DNA of 64,000 nucleotides from Bacteroidota bacterium (GCA_023387965.1 JAEWHE010000045.1:121822-185821); one strand, 5' to 3'; shown: positions 17,120 through 25,882, counted from the first letter of the stretch. Notes: generated by a model from the sequence alone, not told the origin. Numbers and translations: made by a program.

Positions 17120-19324
17120 ATGATTCCACAAGTTTCAAAAGAAATTATCGATTTGGGAGATGGAAGAAGCATCTCAATCGAAACAGGGAAATTGGCAAAA
17201 CAAGCAGATGGTTCTGTAGTGGTGCAAATGGGAAATGCGATGTTGTTAGCAACAGTAGTTTCGGCAAGAAGCGCATCTCCTGGCATCGACTTTTTACCAT
17301 TGACTGTTGATTACCGCGAAAAATTTGCAGCAGCAGGACGTTTTCCTGGCGGATTTTTCAAAAGAGAAGCAAGACCAAGTGACGCAGAAGTATTGACAAT
17401 GCGTTTGGTTGACCGCGTTTTGCGTCCGCTTTTCCCGGATGATTACCATGCCGAAACGCAAGTAATGATCCAATTAATGTCTCACGACGAAGAAGTAATG
17501 CCGGATGCTTTGGCAGGTTTGGCAGCTTCGGCAGCTTTGGCTGTTTCAGACGTTCCGTTTTCAACTTTGATTTCGGAAGTTCGCGTGGCGAGAATCGACG
17601 GAAAATTCATCGTCAACCCAAGCCGTGAGCAATTAGCACAATCGGACATCGATATGATGATTGGAGCATCGAAAGATTCGATTGCAATGGTTGAAGGAGA
17701 AATGAAAGAAATTTCTGAAAAAGACATGGTTCAGGCAATTAAATTTGCTCATGAAGCCATTAAACTTCAGATCGCGGCTCAAGAAAAATTAAAAGCTGCT
17801 TTAGGAAAAGAAATGCGTACGTACGACGAAGAAAGAAACGACGACGCTATCAAAGCAAAAGTGTACGAACTTTCTTACGATAAATATTTTGCAATTGCTC
17901 AAGAAAGCTCTGCAAAACACGAACGTTCGGAGAAATTTAGCGTGGTAAAAGATGAAGTAAAAGCTGCTTTTAGCGAAGAAGAATTACTTGAAAACGCAGA
18001 TTTAATCAGTAAATACCTTTACAAATCGCAAAAAGAAGCCGTTAGAAACGTAATTTTAGATTTGGGAATTCGTCTTGACGGAAGAAAAACTACCGAAATC
18101 AGACCAATCTGGTGTGAAATTGATTATTTACCATCAGTTCACGGATCGGCAATTTTTACTAGAGGAGAAACTCAAGCGTTGGCAACTGTAACATTGGGAA
18201 CTTCAAGAGAAGCTAACCAAATTGACTTGCCTTCGGAACAAGGAGAAGAAAAATTCTACCTTCACTATAACTTCCCTCCTTTTTCAACTGGAGAAGCAAA
18301 ACCTTTGAGAGGAACGTCAAGAAGAGAAGTTGGTCACGGAAACTTAGCACAACGTGCTTTGAAAAACATGATTCCAGCAGAAAATCCTTATACAGTTCGT
18401 ATTGTTTCTGAAGTATTGGAATCAAACGGATCATCATCAATGGCAACAGTTTGCGCGGGAACATTAGCATTGATGGATGCTGGAGTTCAAATGACAAAAC
18501 CGGTTTCTGGTATTGCCATGGGATTAATTTCTGATGATAAATCTGGAAGATGGGCTGTATTGTCTGATATTTTAGGAGATGAAGATCACCTTGGAGATAT
18601 GGACTTTAAAGTTACCGGAACTGCTGACGGAATTACCGCTTGCCAAATGGATATTAAAATCGAAGGATTGGCGTATGACATCATGGAAAAAGCGTTGGAA
18701 CAAGCAAGAGACGGACGTCTTCACATTTTGGAAAAACTTACCGAAGTAATCGCTCAACCAAAAGCGGAAGTGAAACGTTATGCACCAAAAATCATTACCA
18801 GAACTATTCCTGGAAACTTTATTGGAGCATTGATTGGACCTGGTGGAAAAGTGATTCAAGAATTACAAAAAGCAACCGGAACTACTATTGTAATCAACGA
18901 AGTAGATGAGCAAGGAGTTGTAGAAATTTTAGGTACAAGTCCGGAAGGAATTGACGCTGTTTTGGCAAAAATCGACTCAATTATCTTCAAACCACAGTTA
19001 GGAGAAGCTTACGAAGTAAAAGTAATCAAGATGCTTGATTTTGGAGCGGTTGTAGAATATACAGCAGCACCAGGAAATGAAGTTTTGCTTCACGTATCTG
19101 AATTGGCTTGGGAAAGAACAGAAAATGTTGCCGATGTTGTAAAAATGGGCGACGTGTTTCAAGTGAAATATTTAGGACTTGATCCTAAAACCAGAAAAGA
19201 AAAAGTTTCTAAAAAAGCACTTCTTCCAAGACCTCCAAGAGACGAAAACCGTCCGCCACGAGATGAAAACAGACCACCTCGTAACGACAATCGTCCGCCA
19301 CGTGAGGATAAAAAAGAAAATTAA
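17120..19324 (+). CDS. pnp: Polyribonucleotide nucleotidyltransferase (PNPase)
   Basis: The 734-residue protein has the full PNPase order: first RNase PH domain (about 10-150), a helical linker, second RNase PH domain (about 310-540, with FPPFSTGEAKPLRGTSRREV), KH domain (GNFIGALIGPGGKVIQEL, about 565-580) and S1 domain (about 630-695). It degrades RNA 3' to 5' using phosphate and acts in mRNA turnover. The C-terminal tail is a tandem PPRDENR-type repeat (four copies) that is probably disordered. The 155-bp leader from rpsO holds a terminator and a long-loop hairpin. Confidence 0.97.
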   Translation: MIPQVSKEIIDLGDGRSISIETGKLAKQADGSVVVQMGNAMLLATVVSARSASPGIDFLPLTVDYREKFAAAGRFPGGFFKREARPSDAEVLTMRLVDRVLRPLFPDDYHAETQVMIQLMSHDEEVMPDALAGLAASAALAVSDVPFSTLISEVRVARIDGKFIVNPSREQLAQSDIDMMIGASKDSIAMVEGEMKEISEKDMVQAIKFAHEAIKLQIAAQEKLKAALGKEMRTYDEERNDDAIKAKVYELSYDKYFAIAQESSAKHERSEKFSVVKDEVKAAFSEEELLENADLISKYLYKSQKEAVRNVILDLGIRLDGRKTTEIRPIWCEIDYLPSVHGSAIFTRGETQALATVTLGTSREANQIDLPSEQGEEKFYLHYNFPPFSTGEAKPLRGTSRREVGHGNLAQRALKNMIPAENPYTVRIVSEVLESNGSSSMATVCAGTLALMDAGVQMTKPVSGIAMGLISDDKSGRWAVLSDILGDEDHLGDMDFKVTGTADGITACQMDIKIEGLAYDIMEKALEQARDGRLHILEKLTEVIAQPKAEVKRYAPKIITRTIPGNFIGALIGPGGKVIQELQKATGTTIVINEVDEQGVVEILGTSPEGIDAVLAKIDSIIFKPQLGEAYEVKVIKMLDFGAVVEYTAAPGNEVLLHVSELAWERTENVADVVKMGDVFQVKYLGLDPKTRKEKVSKKALLPRPPRDENRPPRDENRPPRNDNRPPREDKKEN

Positions 19325-19339
19325 TTTTTTAAATAAAGG

Positions 19340-19387
19340 TTAATTCACCTAAACCCCCATTTCATGTATTTGAAATGGGGGTTTTAA
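19340..19387 (+). terminator. pnp terminator (copy 1 of a duplicated sequence)
   Basis: AAACCCCCATTTCA (19351-19364) pairs perfectly with TGAAATGGGGGTTT (19371-19384) around a 6-nt loop, followed by TTAAATT. The bases TTAATTCACCTAAACCCCC (19340-19358) recur exactly at 22249-22267 in another terminator. Confidence 0.9.
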
Positions 19388-19457
19388 ATTATTTTCATTT
19401 TACAGGCAACCTTTTATGTATAGTCAACACTTAGGTTTATAACTAAATCGTTTTACT

Positions 19458-20360
19458 ATGAAAAATTTAAAATTAATCAGCTGCTTTTGGTTACTTTACG
19501 TCTTATCTTCTTGCTCTGCAGACAGCGAGAGCGTTGATGTTACTAACGATGTAGAAATCACACACTTTAATTATAGGTCTGTAGGTGCTGATGGATCCAT
19601 CTCAAACCCGACCCAATATGAATTACAAAACAACAGAATTATCAGGGTCACTAAAGGAAACCAAACTTTACAAGAATATTTTTACGAAAACAATTCGATT
19701 TCTGAAATATTAACTTACACTTCTGGAGTATTGACCTCCAAAGAAAATTATTTTTATGAAAATGACGAATTAGTAGAATACAAAACTGCAAACTATTCCC
19801 CAAATTATCCTAGTACATATAAATATTTGTTCACACATACTAATGACACTATTTTTTCAGAGCTTCATCAATCTAACGATGGAATCAATTTCGAAATCTT
19901 GTCTGAAAGCAAAATAGTATTGGTAAATAATGATCGGGTTTATTTTGAAGACAGAACAATGAACGACCTCCACACAACAATCATTCAATCTACTTATGAT
20001 GGAAACGGTAATCCAGTATCAGAAATCTTACAATACAACGGCTTAATAATGACGCCCCAAACCAAACATATTACTTACGATTCCACTCTTAATGCTTACG
20101 GCTTAGTTATGGAAAAAACGTATGGTAGAAAAAATTTAATGCTACTACATCACACGCTACAAAACGCCATTAACCATGTTAGTGTGAAAACGCTGTCTCG
20201 CAACAACATCTTGACTTTTGAACAATCGAGCTTTCAGAACGTATCGTTTGAAATAATTCACGACATTAACGCTAACAATTTCAGTGACCAAACTATTTAC
20301 AAAGCATATGTTGACAATCAGCCGTGGGACCATTTTTTATATGAATTTTATTTCAATTAA
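19458..20360 (+). CDS. Hypothetical lipoprotein with YD-like repeats
   Basis: The 300-residue protein starts MKNLKLISCFWLLYVLSSCS, with a lipobox cysteine at about residue 19. The mature part contains short aromatic repeats (LQEYFYENNSISEILTY, then KENYFYENDELVEYKT) reminiscent of YD/RHS-like beta repeats. I do not recognise a specific family. It is probably exported to the outer membrane or surface. It lies between pnp and an ECF sigma gene 33 bp downstream, so it could be part of that signalling unit or its target. Base composition is AT-rich, in keeping with an accessory block. Confidence 0.65.
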   Translation: MKNLKLISCFWLLYVLSSCSADSESVDVTNDVEITHFNYRSVGADGSISNPTQYELQNNRIIRVTKGNQTLQEYFYENNSISEILTYTSGVLTSKENYFYENDELVEYKTANYSPNYPSTYKYLFTHTNDTIFSELHQSNDGINFEILSESKIVLVNNDRVYFEDRTMNDLHTTIIQSTYDGNGNPVSEILQYNGLIMTPQTKHITYDSTLNAYGLVMEKTYGRKNLMLLHHTLQNAINHVSVKTLSRNNILTFEQSSFQNVSFEIIHDINANNFSDQTIYKAYVDNQPWDHFLYEFYFN

Positions 20361-20393
20361 AACGTTGATAGCCATAACCTTAAGCAAACTTTT

Positions 20394-20936
20394 TTGAAAC
20401 TGTCAAAACTAATAAAATCTTGCGTAAAGCAAAACCGAAAAGCGCAGCAACAATTGTATGAAATGTACAAGAAGCCGCTATTTGCCTTATGCTTAAAATA
20501 CTGTACCAATGAAGCTGAAGCCGAAGACAATTTGCAAGACGCTTTTGTAGAAATATTTTTGAATATAAAAAAGTACAAAGGCGAAGGTAATTTTGAAGGT
20601 TGGATGAAACGCATAACCATCAATAAAGCCATACAGAAATTCAAATCTTCAATCTCAACAAAAGAAATTGATGCAAAAATGTTTCCCGTGGTGGAAGATG
20701 AAATTGAGCCGCCACCAGTTTCGATGGATAAACTTCTGGAATTGATTCAAGAGCTTCCCAATCAATACCGCATTGTTTTCAATCTATTTGAGTTAGATGA
20801 TTATTCGCACAAGGAAATCGCTCAAATGTTGTCGATTTCAGAAGGTACATCGAAATCAAACTTACACAAAGCGAAGGTGATTCTTCAGAACAAAATAATT
20901 GCTCTTCAACCCAAAAAATATTCTAATGGAATCTAA
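20394..20936 (+). CDS. ECF-type RNA polymerase sigma factor
   Basis: The 180-residue sigma-70 protein contains region 2 (AQQQLYEMYKKPLFALCLKY through FEGWMKRITINKA) and region 4 (LPNQYRIVFNLFELDDYSHK, then IAQMLSISEGTSKSNLHKAK). The start is a TTG at 20394: it gives MKLSKLIKSC, the usual N-terminus of this group, whereas the first ATG would cut into region 2. The next gene overlaps by 11 bp and encodes its likely membrane partner. It is paralogous to the sigma factor at 53149-53709 (shared AQQQLY and EGTSKS motifs). The signal sensed is unknown. Confidence 0.88.
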   Translation: MKLSKLIKSCVKQNRKAQQQLYEMYKKPLFALCLKYCTNEAEAEDNLQDAFVEIFLNIKKYKGEGNFEGWMKRITINKAIQKFKSSISTKEIDAKMFPVVEDEIEPPPVSMDKLLELIQELPNQYRIVFNLFELDDYSHKEIAQMLSISEGTSKSNLHKAKVILQNKIIALQPKKYSNGI

Positions 20937-22242
20937 AAAAGATATCGGTAAAATTTTTCGCAACGGATTGCAAGGCATTGATAAATCACCGTCAGCTGAT
21001 TTATGGCAAAAAATTGAAGCTGATTTAGACAAAAAGAAGCGAAGAAAAAGAGCTCTTTGGTTGTTTTCGGGAATTTTCCTTTGCATCGTTTTCTTAGGCG
21101 GAAGTTTTTTAAGAATGAATTTCCAGAACATAACCCCATCAGGTTCTGAAAGAAATTTAGAAAGAAATTTAGAAGGAAACTCAGAAACAAGTTCGGAAAT
21201 TAATTTAAACGGAGATCAAACAAAAATTGACAATGATTTAAAAACTAAGGTTGATAAATTACAATCTGAGAAAGCTGTATCTGAGAGATCCATAGTTGGT
21301 ACCAATCTAAACTCCTCAAGTGCAAATATTTCAAATTTCTCTAAACAAAACAGAAAGCAAAATAAAAATCATCAAAATAAATCTCTGATTTTCGACCCAA
21401 ACCGAACTGATTCAGAAACCATTTCTCAAAATAATTTAAATGACGGGAAAGGAAAAAGAGAGAATATTTTTGTACCAAACGATTCAACATCAACCGAAAA
21501 TACTATTGCAGAAAACAAAAAAACAGAAAAGAAAAAACAGCTGCCAAATACAGAAAAAGAATCTGAAAAAAAACTTGAACAGCCATATGACGAATTTCAC
21601 GTAAGTGCATATTGTGGCTTAAATTATGGCGGATATTTTGGCGACTTCACTCCCATTTCGAATAATGAAATCACTAAAGAAAGTCCTCAAATTCAATCTG
21701 TTTATGGAATATTAGGACGTTTTATGTTCGATGAAAATTTAGGCATTCAATTAGGTGTCGGAAAAATCCATAACCGTTATTTTTCTACTATCGAAAAGCC
21801 GGGAACTGATTTTATCAACACTCAAAATGTAAGTACTAACATGCTTATTTCTGAACTAAATTCTGTGTTTCAAAATGAAACTAAAGTGAGATTCAGATAT
21901 GAAAGTGAATATGTTGAAATTCCGCTCGAGGCTTATTATGTGGTAAGAGAAAGGAATGTTGGCGTAGCATTTTCGGCTGGCGTAAGTATGTTGTTAGCAG
22001 GAAAAAATAAAATTTTCGCAAGTTCGGAAAATGTAGAACAAATGGAAATTGGTCATCTTAAAACAACCATCAGTTCAGGTTTCACAGCAAATGCAAAAGT
22101 ATATTTGTTTTACAAATTAACCCCATCGCTTCAAGTGGAACTCTTTCCTTCCATGCAATACAGAATTATGGGTGATACCGATAATTCCAATTACAGTTCC
22201 TACTTTTTTTCCGTGAGAAGCGGACTAACCTATAAATTTTAA
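20926..22242 (+). CDS. Anti-sigma-like membrane anchor fused to an outer-membrane beta-barrel
   Basis: The 438-residue protein has a cytoplasmic N-terminus with the motif ADLWQKIEADLDKKKRRK, one hydrophobic helix (about 42-62, ALWLFSGIFLCIVFLGG), a low-complexity Asn/Lys/Ser/Glu linker to about residue 225, and a C-terminal region like an outer-membrane beta-barrel ending in Tyr-Lys-Phe. The W-x-K-x-x-A-x-L-D motif followed by a helix also occurs in the separate anti-sigma-like protein at 52521-53162. ATG 20926 overlaps the sigma gene, suggesting coupling. The linker DNA has a tandem GAAAGAAATTTA. The trans-envelope role is inference. Confidence 0.7.
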   Translation: MESKKDIGKIFRNGLQGIDKSPSADLWQKIEADLDKKKRRKRALWLFSGIFLCIVFLGGSFLRMNFQNITPSGSERNLERNLEGNSETSSEINLNGDQTKIDNDLKTKVDKLQSEKAVSERSIVGTNLNSSSANISNFSKQNRKQNKNHQNKSLIFDPNRTDSETISQNNLNDGKGKRENIFVPNDSTSTENTIAENKKTEKKKQLPNTEKESEKKLEQPYDEFHVSAYCGLNYGGYFGDFTPISNNEITKESPQIQSVYGILGRFMFDENLGIQLGVGKIHNRYFSTIEKPGTDFINTQNVSTNMLISELNSVFQNETKVRFRYESEYVEIPLEAYYVVRERNVGVAFSAGVSMLLAGKNKIFASSENVEQMEIGHLKTTISSGFTANAKVYLFYKLTPSLQVELFPSMQYRIMGDTDNSNYSSYFFSVRSGLTYKF

Positions 22243-22248
22243 TTTTGA

Positions 22249-22300
22249 TTAATTCACCTAAACCCCCGTTGCATTCAGTTGAAACGAGGGTTTTATTTTT
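22249..22300. terminator. Terminator, copy 2 of the duplicated sequence
   Basis: TTAATTCACCTAAACCCCC (22249-22267) is identical to the pnp terminator start. The stem AAACCCCCGTT pairs with AACGAGGGTTT with one C-A mismatch, followed by a long T run. It ends the sigma/barrel unit; the minus-strand A run gives some function for the convergent gene too. Confidence 0.8.
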
Positions 22301-22303
22301 TTT

Positions 22304-22912
22304 TCAAAAATTCCAACTCCCCGAAATACCAAAATTAACTGATGAACTTCCAAAATTATTTTCCACTTTCGAATTAAATAAATCGTATGGCGAATAGTGA
22401 TAACTGCAATGTACTCCAAAACCGTGGTATATTATTTTTAAACCTTGCGTAACCGCAAAAGTATTCAGGGTAGGTTTTAAACCTTTGTACGAATCACCTT
22501 CTGGTTTAGTGTAATGCAAATATTTCCAACCCAATCCAGAATTAGTTTCGATGTGGAAATTCTCGTTTTTAGATTGTACAATAAATCTCGAATATCGGAA
22601 ACCAAGCAGAAATGAAGTTTTACTTCCTTCTAAATTCAAAATTTCGTTGTTAAATCGGTACGCCACTTTTTTTCCGCTAATGATTCCGCTTAATTCAGCA
22701 CCAAAATCTATAAACTGTCTTTTGGCCACTTTTGTTCTCATGTAAAACGCGGTATTAATGGAACTTTGGTATTTGTCCGATAAATTCCCGAGTGGAATTC
22801 CATAACTTACATCTAAAATATTTCGTTTGTACAAATCTATTTTAGGAAAAACAATTGTGTCTTGAGCATTCATTTGAAATGCCATCAAAACAAAAAATAG
22901 CAGCTTATTCAT
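22304..22912 (-). CDS. Hypothetical outer-membrane barrel-like protein
   Basis: The 202-residue protein starts MNKLLFFVLMAFQMNAQ, a Sec signal ending in AQ. Alternating hydrophobic and polar stretches (ISGKKVAYRFNNEILNLEGS, KTSFLLGFRYSRFIVQS) lead to a terminal Trp-Asn-Phe, as in small outer-membrane beta-barrels. No named family is recognised. I use ATG 22912; the longer frame to 22984 starts inside the upstream gene and spoils the signal peptide. The start overlaps the stop of the upstream lipoprotein gene by 8 bp, so the two are probably translated together. Confidence 0.65.
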   Translation of the reverse strand: MNKLLFFVLMAFQMNAQDTIVFPKIDLYKRNILDVSYGIPLGNLSDKYQSSINTAFYMRTKVAKRQFIDFGAELSGIISGKKVAYRFNNEILNLEGSKTSFLLGFRYSRFIVQSKNENFHIETNSGLGWKYLHYTKPEGDSYKGLKPTLNTFAVTQGLKIIYHGFGVHCSYHYSPYDLFNSKVENNFGSSSVNFGISGSWNF

Positions 22913-23441
22913 TTGGCAAAAGTTTAAAATTAGTATTTGATTTATACGAATTGCCTGCTCCAAAGATGAGCAACATTCCTTCATTTACGTTGTGTTTCCT
23001 GAACAATATTTCATTTTCATCAGGCAGATAAATTGTGTACTTCGTCATTTCTTTCGCGATAAAAAGTACCGGAAACGAAACCGTTTCATAATTCGTGTAA
23101 AACACAAATCTTCTACGATAACGCTGTCCGGGAATTTTCAATACCACCGATTTTTCATTTAAACAATTGAATTTAAGTTGCAATTCTTTTTCAAAAATGG
23201 AAATCTGAATCGGTTTTGAATAATCGATATTTTCCATGTTCGACAAAGTTTTTAATAAGCTTCGGGTGTAAATTCTGTCATTATGAGGATTATCAAGCGT
23301 GTCCAAAACATCAAAAAATCGCCCCGAAAAACTTTTCGGAATTCGTTTAAAACTGTCAGCGTTCAACTCATTTTGCACGCTACACGAAAGAAAGCAATTA
23401 GCATGAGCTAAAAGAATCATGATTTTAAAAAGTTTTTTCAT
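22905..23441 (-). CDS. Hypothetical lipoprotein
   Basis: The 178-residue protein has a lipoprotein-type signal, MKKLFKIMILLAHANCFLSC, with the acylated cysteine probably at residue 20. The rest is mixed beta-rich sequence with a basic patch (PGQRYRRRFVFYTNYETVSF). I do not recognise a family. It is the first gene of a two-gene unit with the barrel-like protein downstream and is divergent from a helix-turn-helix regulator 104 bp away, which may control it. Confidence 0.6.
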   Translation of the reverse strand: MKKLFKIMILLAHANCFLSCSVQNELNADSFKRIPKSFSGRFFDVLDTLDNPHNDRIYTRSLLKTLSNMENIDYSKPIQISIFEKELQLKFNCLNEKSVVLKIPGQRYRRRFVFYTNYETVSFPVLFIAKEMTKYTIYLPDENEILFRKHNVNEGMLLIFGAGNSYKSNTNFKLLPNE

Positions 23442-23520
23442 AATAATCGATTTAAAATTTCAAATCAAAATTATTGCAGTAAACACAAATCGTATCGCTA
23501 AAAACAATTATTAAATTTTA

Positions 23521-23528
23521 TATATTTG
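23521..23528 (+). promoter_or_regulatory. -7 element of the helix-turn-helix gene
   Basis: TATATTTG matches TAnnTTTG and ends 17 nt before ATG 23546. Its last base is the first base of an in-frame GTG, which is therefore unlikely to be transcribed and cannot be the start. Confidence 0.5.
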
Positions 23529-23545
23529 TGAAAATCGCAAATAAA

Positions 23546-24502
23546 ATGAATAACCAGTCCATTTTGTTGGGAATCATCAGGAAATTGTTAACCAAAAATT
23601 CTTCGCTTATTGAGGAAATCGCCACGGTTTTGGAGATTAGTTATGACGCTTCACACCGAAGAGTTTCGGAAAAAAGTAAATTTTCGATTGAAGAAACTGT
23701 GAAACTTTGCCAGCATTTTTCAATTTCCATGGATAAAATTTTTGGTCAAAACCACCATAAAGTTATCGTTGAAAAAACAAAAGAAATTCAATCGTTCGCG
23801 GATTTAAACTTGTATTTCAAGCAATCTGCAGATAATTTAAAGTCGTACGAAGCAAATTCAAAAATGTTTTATTCGGCGAAAGACATTCCGCTTTTTTACA
23901 CCATTGGAGCAACTTTGTTATCGAAATTCAAGTTGTATGTTTGGATGAATTTATTGATTGCTCGCGAAAATCAAGAGCGTTTTGAAAAATTTACCGTTGA
24001 TCAATCGCTTTTAGAATACAGTTTTAAATTGCAGAAAGTTTACGAAAACGCAGAAGTACACGAAATATGGAACGACACGACCATCAACAGTACGCTTCAG
24101 CAAATTTTATATTTTTTTGAATCCGGATTATTGTCGCACGAAAACGCTACTTTATTATACGAAGATTTGAAAAATTTGCTTAGAAAAGCTGAAGAAAAGT
24201 CCAACAAGAATACTTCAAATTACCATCTTTATTACAACGAACTCTTGATTCTCAACAACAATGTTTTAATGTCGAATCCCGAAAAAAAATCGCTTTTTGT
24301 TCCTTACACCATGCTCGGATATTTCATTACCGAAGACATTTCCACTTGTAACAATGCTTCTGAATATTTTTTACATCAAATCAAAAACTCGAAATCCCTA
24401 AACCTTTCCGGAACTCGTGACCGCAAATTATTTTTCAACAAAGCCAACCAAAAAGTAGATTTTTACTTACAAAAAATAAATACAACCGCTTTCGATTTTT
24501 AG
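23546..24502 (+). CDS. Helix-turn-helix regulator with a helical C-terminal domain
   Basis: The 318-residue protein has an N-terminal XRE-like helix-turn-helix (LLTKNSSLIEEIATVLEISY, then DASHRRVSEKSKFSIEETVK, about residues 10-60). About 250 mostly helical residues follow with no motif I can name. Related Flavobacterium proteins of this shape are annotated only as HTH-domain proteins. The start at ATG 23546 is favoured because the promoter element covers the upstream GTG. It is divergent from the lipoprotein/barrel pair and lies 99 bp upstream of rpoD. A local regulatory role is inference. Confidence 0.65.
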   Translation: MNNQSILLGIIRKLLTKNSSLIEEIATVLEISYDASHRRVSEKSKFSIEETVKLCQHFSISMDKIFGQNHHKVIVEKTKEIQSFADLNLYFKQSADNLKSYEANSKMFYSAKDIPLFYTIGATLLSKFKLYVWMNLLIARENQERFEKFTVDQSLLEYSFKLQKVYENAEVHEIWNDTTINSTLQQILYFFESGLLSHENATLLYEDLKNLLRKAEEKSNKNTSNYHLYYNELLILNNNVLMSNPEKKSLFVPYTMLGYFITEDISTCNNASEYFLHQIKNSKSLNLSGTRDRKLFFNKANQKVDFYLQKINTTAFDF

Positions 24503-24601
24503 TTAAAAACCAACATTCGAAAAAAAATTCAAAACATTTGTAACTTTTTTGCGTTAGCTTACGTATAACAATCTGAAACTAAATTTGAAGGAACAATTTA
24601 A

Positions 24602-25465
24602 ATGAGACAACTCAAAATTACCAAGCAGGTAACAAATCGTGAGACTGCTTCCCTGGACAAATACCTACAAGAAATTGGTAAAGTTGACCTTATCACCGCA
24701 GATGAAGAGGTAGAATTAGCACAAAGGATTAAAGCGGGTGACCAAAGAGCTCTTGAAAAACTTACAAAAGCCAACTTGCGTTTCGTAGTTTCCGTAGCAA
24801 AACAATATCAAAATCAAGGACTTACACTTCCCGATTTAATCAACGAAGGAAATTTAGGATTGATTAAAGCCGCACAACGTTTCGACGAAACTCGTGGTTT
24901 TAAATTCATTTCTTATGCCGTTTGGTGGATTCGTCAGTCGATTTTGCAAGCTTTGGCAGAACAATCACGTATCGTTCGTTTGCCTTTGAACAAAATCGGG
25001 TCGATTAATAAAATCAATAAAATGTACGCTTTGTTAGAGCAATCTAACGAAAGACCGCCATCTGCCGAAGAAATCGCAAAAGAATTGGACATGACCGTGA
25101 ACGACGTAAAAGAGTCCATGAAAAATTCTGGTCGTCACCTTTCCATGGATGCTCCGTTAGTTGAGGGAGAAGATTCAAACCTTTACGATGTATTGCGTTC
25201 TGGTGAATCGCCAAACCCTGACAGAGAATTAATCCATGAATCTTTGCGTACCGAAATCGAGCGTTCTTTAGAAACCTTGACGCCAAGAGAAGCAGATGTA
25301 GTAAGACTTTACTTCGGTTTAGGCGATCAACATCCAATGACTTTGGAAGAAATTGGCGAAACTTTTGATCTTACAAGAGAACGTGTTCGTCAAATTAAAG
25401 AAAAGGCAATTCGCAGATTAAAACACACTTCGCGAAGCAAAATTTTAAAAACCTATTTAGGCTAA
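24602..25465 (+). CDS. rpoD: Primary RNA polymerase sigma factor (RpoD/SigA)
   Basis: The 287-residue sigma-70 is of the short Bacteroidetes type: MRQLKITKQVTNRETASLDK, then region 1.2, region 2 (EGNLGLIKAAQRFDETRGFK and FISYAVWWIRQSILQALAEQ), region 3, and region 4 (PMTLEEIGETFDLTRERVRQ). It lacks the long region 1.1 of proteobacterial RpoD, as expected for the phylum. This factor reads the TTG-N19-TAnnTTTG promoters seen in the window. It has its own terminator downstream. Confidence 0.96.
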   Translation: MRQLKITKQVTNRETASLDKYLQEIGKVDLITADEEVELAQRIKAGDQRALEKLTKANLRFVVSVAKQYQNQGLTLPDLINEGNLGLIKAAQRFDETRGFKFISYAVWWIRQSILQALAEQSRIVRLPLNKIGSINKINKMYALLEQSNERPPSAEEIAKELDMTVNDVKESMKNSGRHLSMDAPLVEGEDSNLYDVLRSGESPNPDRELIHESLRTEIERSLETLTPREADVVRLYFGLGDQHPMTLEEIGETFDLTRERVRQIKEKAIRRLKHTSRSKILKTYLG

Positions 25466-25533
25466 AATATTTTCCATTTCGGAAATACCGCAACAAACAG
25501 TTTCAAAACTGTTCGTTTTTTGATTGATGATTG

Positions 25534-25566
25534 AAACTCCGGCTGATTACCGGAGTTTTGCTTTTT
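25534..25566 (+). terminator. rpoD terminator
   Basis: AAACTCCGG (25534-25542) pairs with CCGGAGTTT (25550-25558) across a 7-nt loop and is followed by TGCTTTTT. Confidence 0.85.
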
Positions 25567-25575
25567 AAGTAGTTT

Positions 25576-25663
25576 AGTTATCAGTAAGTAGTGATCAGTA
25601 ATTAGTTTTCAATCCGAAGTTCAAATCTGAAATCTAATATCTGAAATCTAATATCTGAAATCC
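25576..25663. repeat. Two different 14-bp tandem repeats
   Basis: AGTTATCAGTAAGT / AGTGATCAGTAATT fill 25576-25603. A different unit, ATCTGAAATCTAAT, is repeated 2.7 times at 25625-25663. Both have a period of exactly 14 bp. They sit in the 441-bp gap 25466-25906 between rpoD and rpe, which holds no gene. Confidence 0.8.
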
Positions 25664-25672
25664 AAAAATTAT

Positions 25673-25762
25673 GGCGTGCCCCTGCGGGTCGGGCTTTCCG
25701 CTACAATCTTTTATTTTTTAAAGAAAAAAATAAAAGGATTTCCGCTGCAATCCCTCACGCAA
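25673..25762 (-). repeat. Long palindromic repeat family, copy A
   Basis: Read on the minus strand it contains GCAGCGGAAATCCTTTTATT, a short A/T loop, then AATAAAAGATTGTAGCGGAAAG and a GC-rich end (GCCCGACCCGCAGGGGC). The arms match the other family copies at 28171, 36462, 51255 and 55005. The inner stem CCTTTTATTTTTT pairs with AAAAAATAAAAG-like sequence. Confidence 0.75.
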
Positions 25763-25841
25763 CCATAGAAAAAATCTGCAAAAATTTACAATTTCTATTT
25801 CAAATCAGTCAAAATCTCAGTTCTCCTATCTAATCTCACTT

Positions 25842-25876
25842 CTTAAATCATAAATCATAAATCCCATATCATAAAT
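25842..25876. repeat. 7-bp tandem repeat (AAATCAT)
   Basis: AAATCAT units run from about 25842 to 25876 (AAATCAT AAATCAT AAATCCC ATATCAT AAATAAA), half the 14-bp period seen elsewhere and complementary to the ATGATTT unit at 597, 42924 and 54883. They lie directly upstream of the rpe promoter. Confidence 0.6.
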
Positions 25877-25882
25877 AAAAAT

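Noticed and set aside
23528..23545. GTG start for the HTH gene
   Set aside because: It overlaps the last base of a good -7 promoter element, so it should not be in the transcript.
19340..24601. Integrated prophage or conjugative element between pnp and rpoD
   Set aside because: No integrase, transposase, tRNA target site or phage gene is visible. Only a small accessory gene block is supported.
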